The notes: generated from the letters alone by a model not told the origin. A DNA stretch of 7,076 nt from SUP05 sp964577715 (GCA_964577715.1 CAZOAA010000052.1:1-7076); one strand, 5' to 3'; numbered from the stretch's first letter, positions 1 through 6,048 are shown. Numbers and translations are program-made.

Positions 1-902
1 GATAAGTGACGTGCCGCACGTTGTAAGTAATCAGCAACTGCCCAGTGGTACTTATAACCCAGTGCATCTTTAATTAAGTTAGCAACAACAGGGGCTGCGC
101 CACCAAGCTGTGCATGACCAAAGTCATCACGTGTGCCTTGTTCTGCTAAAAATCGACCATCTGCCCATTTAGTGCCTTCAGATACAACGATTGTACAGTA
201 GCCAAACTTCTTAACGTTTGCATCTACTTTAGCAAGGAATTTTTCCTCATCAAAATCAACCTCTGGGAATAAGATAACTACAGGAATTGAATCATCAACC
301 AAGCCACCTGCAGCTGCAATCCAGCCAGCATGACGACCCATTACTTCAAGAACAAAAATCTTAGTTGAAGTTGCTGCCATTGAAGCTACGTCAAAACTAG
401 CCTCCATAGTAGAAACAGCAATATATTTTGCTACTGAACCAAATCCTGGGCAATTATCTGTGATTGGTAAATCATTATCAACAGTCTTTGGCACATGGAT
501 TGCTTGAATTGGATAACCCATAGACTCAGATAATTGAGAAACTTTTAAGCAAGTGTCTGCTGAGTCGCCACCACCGTTGTAAAAGAAATAACCAATATCA
601 TGCGCTTTAAATACTTCGATTAATCTTTCATATTCTGCCTTATTCGCTTCTAAAGATTTCATCTTGTAGCGGCAAGAGCCAAAACCACCAGAAGGAGTGT
701 GCTTAAGCGCAGCAATATCTGCATCAGACTCTTTAGAAGTGTCGATTAAGTTTTCAGCTAATGCACCAATGATGCCGTTCTGACCAGCATAAACAGTACC
801 AATTTTGTCTGAATGTTTGCGTGCAGTTTCAATAACACCACAAGCAGATGCGTTAATCACAGCAGTTACACCACCAGATTGAGCGTAGAAAGCATTCTTC
901 AT
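1..902 (-). CDS. pfp: PPi-dependent 6-phosphofructokinase, partial (N-terminal 300 residues)
   Basis: This enzyme reversibly transfers phosphate between PPi and fructose-6-phosphate in the cytoplasm. Relatives in methanotrophs and thiotrophic symbionts also act on sedoheptulose phosphates. Translating the minus strand from 902 gives 300 open codons running off the left edge; the family is about 400-420 residues, so the C-terminus is missing. Visible motifs are a GG-V-T nucleotide/PPi loop (residues 10-13), NGGGDS (109-114), PKTVDND (138-144, with D142 as presumed catalytic base), MGR (188-190) and FPE (212-214). By alignment with E. coli PfkA, D113 sits where ATP enzymes have G104 and K139 where they have G124; both changes mark PPi use. 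Start choice: an in-frame ATG at 908 lies only 2 nt from AAGGA (914-910), while ATG 902 has 7 nt spacing, so 902 is preferred. The gene is divergent from fbp. Sure of the family, fairly sure of PPi specificity. Confidence 0.93.
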   Translation of the reverse strand, partial: MKNAFYAQSGGVTAVINASACGVIETARKHSDKIGTVYAGQNGIIGALAENLIDTSKESDADIAALKHTPSGGFGSCRYKMKSLEANKAEYERLIEVFKAHDIGYFFYNGGGDSADTCLKVSQLSESMGYPIQAIHVPKTVDNDLPITDNCPGFGSVAKYIAVSTMEASFDVASMAATSTKIFVLEVMGRHAGWIAAAGGLVDDSIPVVILFPEVDFDEEKFLAKVDANVKKFGYCTIVVSEGTKWADGRFLAEQGTRDDFGHAQLGGAAPVVANLIKDALGYKYHWAVADYLQRAARHL

Positions 903-934
903 CGTCATATCCTTATTAATTAGAAAATCAAAAA

Positions 935-940
935 ATTATA
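935..940 (-). promoter_or_regulatory. Candidate -10 box for pfp
   Basis: The minus strand reads a perfect TATAAT here, 33 bases upstream of the chosen pfp start. No good -35 hexamer lies 16-18 bases further upstream, so the promoter may need an activator or be weak. This is sequence resemblance only, in an AT-rich gap where chance matches are common. Confidence 0.4.
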
Positions 941-1002
941 CCTATAGCTGTTTTTCGCCATGTTGTTTTATAGTGATATTGAAATATATCTCATTAGGGG
1001 TA

Positions 1003-1011
1003 TGCTAAAAT
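1003..1011 (+). promoter_or_regulatory. Candidate extended -10 promoter for fbp
   Basis: TGCTAAAAT is an extended -10 (TGn followed by TAAAAT at 1006-1011), which would start transcription near 1018 and leave a leader of about 33 bases. A TTGAAA at 979-984 is too far (21 bases) for this -10; it is 16 bases from a poorer TATGCT at 1001. A small AT dyad, ATATT-GA-AATAT at 976-987, overlaps that -35 position and could be an operator or chance. Confidence 0.4.
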
Positions 1012-1050
1012 CATAATCATTGTTTCATTAAAAAAAGGTGGGAGATTTCA

Positions 1051-2040
1051 ATGAAAAGATTAGATCAGGTACTGTCAAGTGATGGCGTATCAGCTGAGTT
1101 AGAGTTGGTGATTAAAGACACGATGGTGGCGTGTAAAGACATTGCTTACAAATTAGGCCAAGGCGAGTTAGCCGGTATTTTAGGTGCAACTGAAGATGAA
1201 AATATTCAGGGCGAAACCCAAAAGATGTTGGATGTGATTTCTAATGATCTTTTAAAAGATATTCTTTGCTCTAATCCTTACGTTAAAGGCGTGGGCTCTG
1301 AAGAGGAAGATTACACAATCGCTGGTCATGCCGATGGTAAATATCTGGTAACTTTTGATCCGTTAGATGGCTCTTCAAATATCGACGTAAACCTTTCTGT
1401 TGGAACGATTTTTTCTATTTTAGAAGCACCTGATGATAAACGCACTGGCGATGATCAAGACGTTTTCTTGCAGCCTGGTAATAAACAAGTTGCAGCTGGC
1501 TACGTGCTTTACGGCCCTTCTACACTACTTGTTATGACAACAAGCAAGGGTGTTAATTTATTTACATTAGACAACAATGTCGGTGAATTTGTACTCACCA
1601 AAGAACAGCTAAAAGTTACCGAAGACACAGCAGAATTTGCAATTAATATGTCTAATCAGCGTTTCTGGGAGCCAGAAATGCAACAATACATTGATGACTG
1701 TCTGCAAGGTGAAGAGGGCCCGTTGGGTAAGCGTTATAACATGCGCTGGGTCGCTTCTATGGTGGCAGAGGTTCATCGTATTTTGATTCGTGGTGGTATT
1801 TTTATGTATCCTTACGATAGTCGAGACCCATCAAAGGCAGGTAAACTTCGTTTAATGTATGAAGGCAATCCAATGTCGATGATTGTTGAGCAGGCGGGGG
1901 GTCTTTCTTCTACAGGTCGTATGTGTATTATGGATGTAGAGCCAAAAGACATTCACGATCGCGTGCCGGTTATTCTAGGTTCAAAAAATGAAGTAACCAA
2001 AGTGGTGGCGATGTTTGGTGACTATATTCCTAAAAAATAA
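1051..2040 (+). CDS. fbp: Class I fructose-1,6-bisphosphatase
   Basis: Hydrolyses fructose-1,6-bisphosphate to fructose-6-phosphate plus phosphate, the irreversible step of gluconeogenesis and of the Calvin cycle; cytoplasmic and Mg-dependent. The 329-residue product is full length (E. coli Fbp has 332). Metal and phosphate site motifs are SEEE (83-86), DPLDGSSNID (103-112, with acidic ligands D103 and D106), the Arg-rich substrate segment around 228-245 (RYN..RWVASMVAEVHR), GGIFMYP (249-255 region) and KLRLMYE (265-271, with E271 as metal ligand). The N-terminal ETQKMLDVISN (55-65) is typical of proteobacterial enzymes. Start ATG 1051 has a clear GGTGGGAG Shine-Dalgarno 7 bases upstream. It is divergent from pfp, which acts on the same metabolite pair, and convergent with the metallophosphoesterase gene that ends 19 bases away. 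No sign of truncation. Confidence 0.97.
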   Translation: MKRLDQVLSSDGVSAELELVIKDTMVACKDIAYKLGQGELAGILGATEDENIQGETQKMLDVISNDLLKDILCSNPYVKGVGSEEEDYTIAGHADGKYLVTFDPLDGSSNIDVNLSVGTIFSILEAPDDKRTGDDQDVFLQPGNKQVAAGYVLYGPSTLLVMTTSKGVNLFTLDNNVGEFVLTKEQLKVTEDTAEFAINMSNQRFWEPEMQQYIDDCLQGEEGPLGKRYNMRWVASMVAEVHRILIRGGIFMYPYDSRDPSKAGKLRLMYEGNPMSMIVEQAGGLSSTGRMCIMDVEPKDIHDRVPVILGSKNEVTKVVAMFGDYIPKK

Positions 2041-2057
2041 AAAAACCTAGATTTTTT
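2039..2057. terminator. Weak A/T stem between convergent genes (possible bidirectional terminator)
   Basis: The fbp stop codon merges into seven A residues, a six-base CCTAGA spacer and six T residues. This could form an A:T-only stem usable in either direction between fbp and the convergent phosphoesterase gene. With no G:C pairs, stability is poor. A better GC stem (GGAGTG and CACTCC, 2076-2093) lies just inside the 3' end of the minus-strand gene but has only a short T tract after it in the minus direction. Confidence 0.25.
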
Positions 2058-2059
2058 AA

Positions 2060-2536
2060 TTAACTAAAAACATGCGGAGTGATTAGCCACTCCTTATCGC
2101 CATCAATCTCAATGGTCAGGCATTTGGCACCACCATGATTCCTAATTTCACCTGATGCGCCTGGGTTAATCACCCAAGGTGTCAAATCCTTATCAATCAC
2201 TTGTTTGTGTGTATGACCATAAATAATCATTTTGGCATCCGGATAAGCTTTTCTTAATGAGTTATGCGATGGCTTGTGGTGACCGTGTAAATGCCCATGC
2301 TCAATAACGATTTTCCCACTTGAAAATTCAAGAAACTCAATCCTATTGAGTGAAGTGATGTGATCATCATTATTGCCTTGAATGGCAATGAGTTTTTGCT
2401 TGGGTTTTAGTTGACTCAGTGTACTCTTGTCAATAATATCACCCGCATGAATGGCAATATCACTTTGATTAACAATTTTGACAATATCTGGATGGATAAA
2501 CCCATGAGAATCAGACAATATACAAAGTTTTGTCAC
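2060..2536 (-). CDS. YfcE/MJ0936-type metallophosphoesterase
   Basis: A small calcineurin-like phosphodiesterase of 158 residues, near the usual 155-185 of the YfcE group, cytoplasmic with no signal peptide. The five dinuclear-metal motifs appear in order: D9-S-H11, G32-D33, GNND (54-57), EHGH (79-82) and GHTH (107-110), followed by NPGASG (124-129), the conserved end motif. Family members hydrolyse model phosphodiesters such as bis-p-nitrophenyl phosphate in vitro; the physiological substrate is generally unknown, so none is assigned. The start codon is GTG (2536-2534), with no in-frame ATG upstream before a stop at 2566-2564 and no convincing Shine-Dalgarno, so translation may be weak. It stands alone, convergent with fbp and divergent from the SCP2-domain gene. 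Very sure of the family, unsure of the role. Confidence 0.92.
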   Translation of the reverse strand: MTKLCILSDSHGFIHPDIVKIVNQSDIAIHAGDIIDKSTLSQLKPKQKLIAIQGNNDDHITSLNRIEFLEFSSGKIVIEHGHLHGHHKPSHNSLRKAYPDAKMIIYGHTHKQVIDKDLTPWVINPGASGEIRNHGGAKCLTIEIDGDKEWLITPHVFS

Positions 2537-2566
2537 GATGAATTTGGTTAAAAAAACAAGTGACTA

Positions 2567-2572
2567 ATTATA
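2567..2572 (-). promoter_or_regulatory. Candidate -10 box for the metallophosphoesterase gene
   Basis: The minus strand reads TATAAT here, 30 bases before the GTG start, which would give a leader of roughly 23-25 bases. A perfect TTGACA on the same strand (2620-2615) is too far upstream to pair with it, and no good -35 sits at the right spacing. Confidence 0.35.
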
Positions 2573-2653
2573 CTTTAAAAGTTTATTTTTCTTGTGAAAA
2601 CAACTGCCTCATAGTGTCAATAAAAATAGCTGGTATTTTTTAAATAAAACAGT

Positions 2654-2687
2654 GCAATATTGTGATTTTTACTTGGCATAATATTGC
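2654..2687. repeat. Inverted repeat spanning the SCP2-gene promoter
   Basis: GCAATATT (2654-2661) and its exact reverse complement AATATTGC (2680-2687) are separated by 18 bases. The right arm overlaps the candidate -10 hexamer at 2677-2682. The left arm also contains the self-palindrome CAATATTG. This layout suits a dimeric repressor site, but AT-rich 8-mers recur by chance. Confidence 0.35.
2674..2682 (+). promoter_or_regulatory. Candidate extended -10 promoter for the SCP2-domain gene
   Basis: TGGCATAAT is an extended -10 (TGn plus CATAAT, five of six consensus bases), with no clear -35. Transcription would begin near 2689 and leave a leader of about 85 bases before the ATG at 2774. A TATAAA at 2748-2753 is an alternative -10, but its -35 position has no match and it would leave a very short leader. 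Confidence 0.35.
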
Positions 2688-2720
2688 CGTTCTTTGAAAA
2701 AAATTTAAAGGAAGAAAATT

Positions 2721-2743
2721 AAAGTATTTGTAAAAAATACTTT
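2721..2743 (+). repeat. Perfect 9-bp inverted repeat in the leader of the SCP2-domain gene
   Basis: AAAGTATTT (2721-2729) and AAATACTTT (2735-2743) are exact reverse complements around a 5-base GTAAA loop. The hairpin ends 19 bases before the AGGAG ribosome site (2763-2767) and follows an unused Shine-Dalgarno-like AAAGGAAG (2707-2714). It may be an mRNA stem affecting stability or translation, or a DNA operator. There is only one G:C pair per arm, so the RNA stem is weak. Confidence 0.45.
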
Positions 2744-2773
2744 CTTGTATAAAACAAATGATAGGAGATCAAC

Positions 2774-3178
2774 ATGGCAGTATTATTTTCAGATGAGTGG
2801 ATGAATCAATTAAAAGATGCTTGGAATGGCTCAGATGAGGTTAGTGGAAAATTAGCAGAGATTGGCTTTTCGTCAACCATTGCTTGTGGTTTTAAAGGTG
2901 ACGGCACACCAACAGGTGTTTTCGTGGTTGAAAATGGTCAGTGTGTTCATGCGGGTGACTACAACGGCGAGAATGCCGATTGGGACATGCGTGCAGATAA
3001 GAAAAACTGGATGAAATGGATTGATAAGCCACTTGGCATGGCTTCAATGGGTATGGCAGTGACTATGGGTAAATTAAAATTTGAAGCGGGTGATTTTGCT
3101 GCAATGATTAAAGATCCTAGAATGGCTAATCCATTTGTAAAAAGCTTTGCTTTAATGGGTGCAATCGGCGGTGAGTAA
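2774..3178 (+). CDS. SCP2 sterol-carrier-domain protein
   Basis: A 134-residue single-domain protein that I recognise as a small bacterial SCP2 (sterol carrier protein 2-like) family member. SCP2 folds bind hydrophobic ligands such as fatty-acyl groups in a cavity; the ligand and role of these short bacterial forms are not established, so no reaction is assigned. The characteristic features are an N-terminal helix (residues 5-30), a strand-rich centre GFSSTIACGF with TGVFVVENGQ (31-56), the W-D-x-R strand (70-73) followed by NWMKWI (78-83), and the C-terminal KLKFEAGDFAAMIKDP stretch (100-115). There is no signal peptide; residues 85-100 are Gly/Met rich (GMASMGMAVTMG). Start ATG 2774 follows AGGAG with 6-base spacing. 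It is a monocistronic unit with a long leader and its own terminator. Confidence 0.8.
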   Translation: MAVLFSDEWMNQLKDAWNGSDEVSGKLAEIGFSSTIACGFKGDGTPTGVFVVENGQCVHAGDYNGENADWDMRADKKNWMKWIDKPLGMASMGMAVTMGKLKFEAGDFAAMIKDPRMANPFVKSFALMGAIGGE

Positions 3179-3199
3179 TTACCAAGATTAAGCTCAGAT

Positions 3200-3226
3200 A
3201 AAACCCGTCTTGATGGCGGGTTTTTT
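3200..3226. terminator. Intrinsic terminator shared by convergent genes
   Basis: A 7-bp stem, ACCCGTC with GGCGGGT (one G:T pair), closes a 5-base loop. It is extended by flanking A:T pairs and followed by six T residues (3221-3226) in the plus direction, 21 bases after the SCP2-gene stop. Read on the minus strand, the same hairpin starts at the yrfG stop codon and is followed by TTTTA, so it probably serves both genes. Confidence 0.88.
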
Positions 3227-3914
3227 ATGCGTGAGGCTTAACTGGCAACGTGTACTCAAAAGTCTCAATATTAATAAACCCCTTCACTAGTTTATTTTTA
3301 ATTTTAGAGCTTGGTTTACTAATGGCAACCACAGATCCAATGCCAAATTTTTTGGCTGATTCTAGTACACGAATTGAATCATCAAAAAAAACACTTCTTT
3401 TTTTGTCTAAGTCAATAGAGTCGTCTAATTTTTGCCAAAATCCTTGGTCTTCTTTGGCAATACCGTAGTCGTGTGAAGTGATGATATCATCAAAGTAATC
3501 TCTCAAATTGGTCACTCGCATTTTTAGTGCAATGGTTTTTCGGTGTGCATTAGTGACTAAATAAATGCGCTTGTTGTGTTGCCTGGCTTGTTCAAGAAAC
3601 TCTAAAACAAATGGATGTATTTGAATGAGATGAGAGACGTCTTCTTTGAGTTTAGCAATATCGAGTTCGAATATTTTTTGCCAATAATCTAAGCAGTACC
3701 AATGTAGTTTGCCCTCTTCTGCACGAAGAATAGGGTAGATTTTGTCTTTGGCTTCATCATGCGTGAGGTTGTGTTTGTTAGCAAACACCAAGGGCATATA
3801 TTCCATCCAAAAGTGCAAGTCAAAATTAAGATCAAGCAGTGTGCCATCCATATCGAGTAGCACTGTGTCAATCTGTGACCAGTCGAGCTTATCCTCGGCG
3901 CCAAGTTGTGCCAT
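3225..3914 (-). CDS. yrfG: GMP/IMP nucleotidase, HAD family (YrfG-type)
   Basis: A HAD-superfamily phosphatase matching E. coli YrfG, which dephosphorylates GMP and IMP to nucleosides and so helps purine turnover; cytoplasmic. Numbering from the preferred ATG (229 residues), motif I is DMDGT (21-25, nucleophile D21 and acid/base D23), motif II Thr is in LVTNAH (T121), motif III Lys is K154 in the GIAKED stretch, and motif IV is FFDD (176-179). The stretch HWYCLDYW (71-78) in the cap region is a strong YrfG-specific resemblance. Start choice: a GTG at 3920 lies 2 bases from the GAGGA site (3927-3923), while ATG 3914 has 8-base spacing, so ATG is preferred. The gene overlaps the 3' end of cysS by 26 bases in another frame, suggesting one transcript and translational coupling. 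It ends in the shared hairpin. Confidence 0.92.
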   Translation of the reverse strand: MAQLGAEDKLDWSQIDTVLLDMDGTLLDLNFDLHFWMEYMPLVFANKHNLTHDEAKDKIYPILRAEEGKLHWYCLDYWQKIFELDIAKLKEDVSHLIQIHPFVLEFLEQARQHNKRIYLVTNAHRKTIALKMRVTNLRDYFDDIITSHDYGIAKEDQGFWQKLDDSIDLDKKRSVFFDDSIRVLESAKKFGIGSVVAISKPSSKIKNKLVKGFINIETFEYTLPVKPHA

Positions 3915-5277
3915 TTGCACTATCCTCTAAAACAATACCAAGCTTGGTAAGCTCATCACGAATTTGATCACTCAGGGCAAAGTCTTTGTTGGCCCTTGCT
4001 TCGTCGCGCTGTTTTATTTTTTCATCAATGGCGCTATCATCTAAGTCAACGCCTTGCTTTAGAAAAGTATCTGCATCGGTTTGTAAAATTCCTATATAGC
4101 CACCAAGTTTTTGTAAAAGTTGCGCTAGTGCGTGCGCTTGGCCAATGTCCTTTTCACGCTCAGAGTTAACCAATTTGGCCAGCTCAAATAAAATACTAAG
4201 CGCAATGGGTGTATTAAAATCATCATCTAATGCAGCGTTAAAACGCTTTTCAAAATCAAATCGTTGTGACACTTCATCCATTGCCGCTTCTGAAGCACTC
4301 AGACCTCGTATTGCAGTGTAGAGTCGAGTGAGAGATGACTTTGCATTGCTAAGGTTTTCATCGCTAAAATTTAGTGGTGAGCGATAATGCGAGCTCATAA
4401 TAAAGTAGCGCAACGTTTCACCATCATAACTTTCCAAAACTCCTCGAATGGTGAAGAAGTTATCCAGTGACTTACTCATTTTTTCGTCATTAATATTAAC
4501 AAAACCAACATGCATCCAAGTATTTACAAATGGGGTGTCATTCGCCCCTTCAGATTGTGCAATCTCATTTTCATGGTGTGGAAAGGTCAGGTCCATACCT
4601 CCACCATGAATATCAAAATGATTACCCAAGTGGTGACATGACATAGCAGAGCACTCAATGTGCCAACCAGGGCGACCTTCACCCCAAGGCGATGACCAGC
4701 TTGGTTCAGAGGGTTTGGCCATTTTCCACAATACGAAATCTAGTGGATCTTTTTTGTCAGATTCAACATCAACACGAGCACCAGCCTCAAGTTCGTCTAA
4801 ATTCTTACCTGAGAGTTTTCCATAACCTTCAAAATCACGTACCGAATAATAGACATCGCCATTTTTTCCTTGGTAGGCAATACCTTTTTCAATCAGCGCT
4901 TCGATCATGTAGAACATCTGATCTATGGCGTCTGTAGCCCGTGGCTCTACATCAGGCGGCAATACACCAAGTGCTTTCTCGTCTTCATGCATTGCTTCGA
5001 TAAAGCGATTAGTCAGACTATAAATATCTTCTTTGTTCTCAACAGCACGTTTAATAATTTTGTCATCAATATCAGTGATATTGCGCACATATTTCACCTT
5101 AGGGAACTGACGCCTTAGGTGGCGAGTAATCACATCAAACATTACCAGTACACGCGCATGCCCCATATGGCAATAGTCATAAACCGTCATACCACAAACA
5201 TACATCCCTACTGTGTCAGGGTTGATAGGATGAAAATCCTCTTTTTGTTTGCTAAGTGTATTGTAAATTTTAAGCAT
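3889..5277 (-). CDS. cysS: Cysteine--tRNA ligase
   Basis: A class I aminoacyl-tRNA synthetase that charges tRNA-Cys with cysteine using ATP; cytoplasmic. At 462 residues it nearly equals E. coli CysS (461). The Rossmann catalytic core has the HIGH-type motif HMGH (37-40) and KMSKS (266-270). The zinc ligands that discriminate cysteine, C28, C209, H234 and E238, fall at the same numbers as in E. coli. RNITDIDDKI (65-74) and GWHIECSAMS (204-213) are signature stretches. The C-terminal region (about 340-462) carries the helical DALR-type and anticodon-binding parts, including RDEARANKDFALSDQIRDEL (424-443), and ends near the usual TTWRR. No good Shine-Dalgarno precedes ATG 5277, and a -10-like box sits so close that the message could be leaderless. 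yrfG overlaps its 3' end and is probably co-transcribed. It is divergent from the peroxiredoxin gene. Confidence 0.98.
   Translation of the reverse strand: MLKIYNTLSKQKEDFHPINPDTVGMYVCGMTVYDYCHMGHARVLVMFDVITRHLRRQFPKVKYVRNITDIDDKIIKRAVENKEDIYSLTNRFIEAMHEDEKALGVLPPDVEPRATDAIDQMFYMIEALIEKGIAYQGKNGDVYYSVRDFEGYGKLSGKNLDELEAGARVDVESDKKDPLDFVLWKMAKPSEPSWSSPWGEGRPGWHIECSAMSCHHLGNHFDIHGGGMDLTFPHHENEIAQSEGANDTPFVNTWMHVGFVNINDEKMSKSLDNFFTIRGVLESYDGETLRYFIMSSHYRSPLNFSDENLSNAKSSLTRLYTAIRGLSASEAAMDEVSQRFDFEKRFNAALDDDFNTPIALSILFELAKLVNSEREKDIGQAHALAQLLQKLGGYIGILQTDADTFLKQGVDLDDSAIDEKIKQRDEARANKDFALSDQIRDELTKLGIVLEDSANGTTWRRG
3923..3927 (-). promoter_or_regulatory. Ribosome binding site of yrfG inside cysS
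   Basis: The minus strand reads GAGGA, lying within the last codons of cysS. Its 8-base distance to ATG 3914, against 2 bases to GTG 3920, decides the yrfG start in favour of ATG. Confidence 0.65.
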
Positions 5278-5283
5278 GGCGTT

Positions 5284-5289
5284 ATTTTA
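5284..5289 (-). promoter_or_regulatory. Candidate -10 box for cysS at leaderless distance
   Basis: The minus strand reads TAAAAT and then AACGCC directly before the cysS ATG. Initiation 7 bases after the -10 would fall on the A of the start codon. No strong -35 is visible at 17 bases. An alternative promoter further upstream (TTGTCT near 5322-5317) lacks a well-spaced -10. Confidence 0.28.
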
Positions 5290-5361
5290 CGTTAAAGTGC
5301 TAAGATATGCTGAGTTAGACAAACCCTTAATTTTTATATGATTTATATACTTTGTCGGTTG

Positions 5362-5367
5362 TATAAT
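5362..5367 (+). promoter_or_regulatory. Candidate -10 box for the peroxiredoxin gene
   Basis: A perfect TATAAT preceded by TTG lies 34 bases before the start codon, giving a leader of about 27 bases. The -35 position (around 5338-5343, ATGATT) matches poorly. Two TTTATAT copies (5333-5339 and 5342-5348) sit just upstream. I cannot recognise an OxyR or other named operator. Confidence 0.45.
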
Positions 5368-5401
5368 TGGCTGGTTTTTTATTATTTTATTTGGAGAAAG
5401 T

Positions 5402-6001
5402 ATGAGCGTTTTAGTAACACAACAAGCCCCTGATTTCACAGCTGCTGCAGTTTTAGCAGATGGCACAATTGTTGATGAATTCACATTATCAAGCCTAAAA
5501 GGCAAAAAGATCATGTTGTTCTTTTATCCGTTGGACTTTACTTTTGTGTGTCCGTCCGAGATTCTAGCACACCACCATAGAGTATCTCAGTTTGCTGAGA
5601 AGGGTGTTGAAGTCGTCGGTGTATCTATCGACTCACAATTCACACATAACGCATGGCGCAATACTGCGATTAATGACGGTGGTCTTGGTGCGGTTGACTT
5701 CCCATTAGTGGCTGACGTTAATCACGCAATCATGGAATCATACGGCGTTGTTCATCCAGACGGTGTTGCACTACGTGCTTCTTTCTTAATTGATGAAAAC
5801 TTTGATGTTCGTCATCAGGTTGTAAATGATTTACCATTGGGTCGTAATGTTGATGAAATGTTACGCATGGTTGATGCGCTAGATTTCCATACTGAGAATG
5901 GAGAGGTTTGTCCTGCAGGTTGGAATAAAGGCGATGAAGGCATGAAAGACACACCAGAAGGTGTGGCTGAATACTTAGCGAAAAACGCTGATAATTTGTA
6001 A
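5402..6001 (+). CDS. Typical 2-Cys peroxiredoxin (AhpC/TSA, Prx1 type)
   Basis: Reduces H2O2, organic peroxides or peroxynitrite through a cysteine thiol; cytoplasmic. The 199-residue length is typical. The peroxidatic site is DFTFVCPSE (45-53) with C50 and T47, plus the conserved Arg R125. The resolving cysteine is C170 in GEVCPAGW (168-174). A GGLG loop (93-96) and a Tyr-Leu pair near the C-terminus (Y191-L192, in place of the usual YF) resemble features linked to sensitivity to over-oxidation in this family. Start ATG 5402 follows GGAG with 5-base spacing. No ahpF lies in the window, so the reductant is unknown; thioredoxin is the default and the adjacent rubredoxin another option. It is followed by a strong terminator, then the rubredoxin gene. 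Sure of the family; the label ahpC versus tsaA or prx is a naming choice. Confidence 0.96.
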   Translation: MSVLVTQQAPDFTAAAVLADGTIVDEFTLSSLKGKKIMLFFYPLDFTFVCPSEILAHHHRVSQFAEKGVEVVGVSIDSQFTHNAWRNTAINDGGLGAVDFPLVADVNHAIMESYGVVHPDGVALRASFLIDENFDVRHQVVNDLPLGRNVDEMLRMVDALDFHTENGEVCPAGWNKGDEGMKDTPEGVAEYLAKNADNL

Positions 6002-6018
6002 TTAGTTGTTAGTATGAT

Positions 6019-6048
6019 AAAGGGGAGTGGTTTACTCCCCTTTTTTTT
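6019..6048 (+). terminator. Strong intrinsic terminator after the peroxiredoxin gene
   Basis: A 10-bp perfect stem (AAAGGGGAGT with ACTCCCCTTT) closes a 5-base GGTTT loop and runs into eight T residues (6041-6048), 17 bases after the stop codon. It lies only 23 bases before the rubredoxin start, so rubredoxin needs read-through or a promoter overlapping this element. A TATGAT at 6013-6018 is a possible -10 but has no good -35. Confidence 0.93.

Noticed and set aside
903..908. Upstream in-frame ATG for pfp (two extra residues)
   Set aside because: Its spacing from AAGGA is only 2 bases; ATG 902 has 7.
2541..2773. A small gene or sRNA in the 237-base gap
   Set aside because: I found no open frame with a ribosome site and no terminator-like 3' end; the gap is explained by two promoters and a leader.
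2758..2796. Twelve-codon frame starting at ATG 2758 that overlaps the SCP2-gene start
   Set aside because: No ribosome site precedes it and it is very short; the AGGAG clearly serves ATG 2774.
3250..5118. Several plus-strand open frames of 62-82 codons inside yrfG and cysS
   Set aside because: They lie antisense to strongly conserved genes, have no family resemblance or ribosome sites, and are explained as shadow frames.
5317..5322. TTGTCT on the minus strand as a -35 for cysS
   Set aside because: No -10-like hexamer lies 16-18 bases downstream of it; the nearest (TATCTT) is only 9 bases away.
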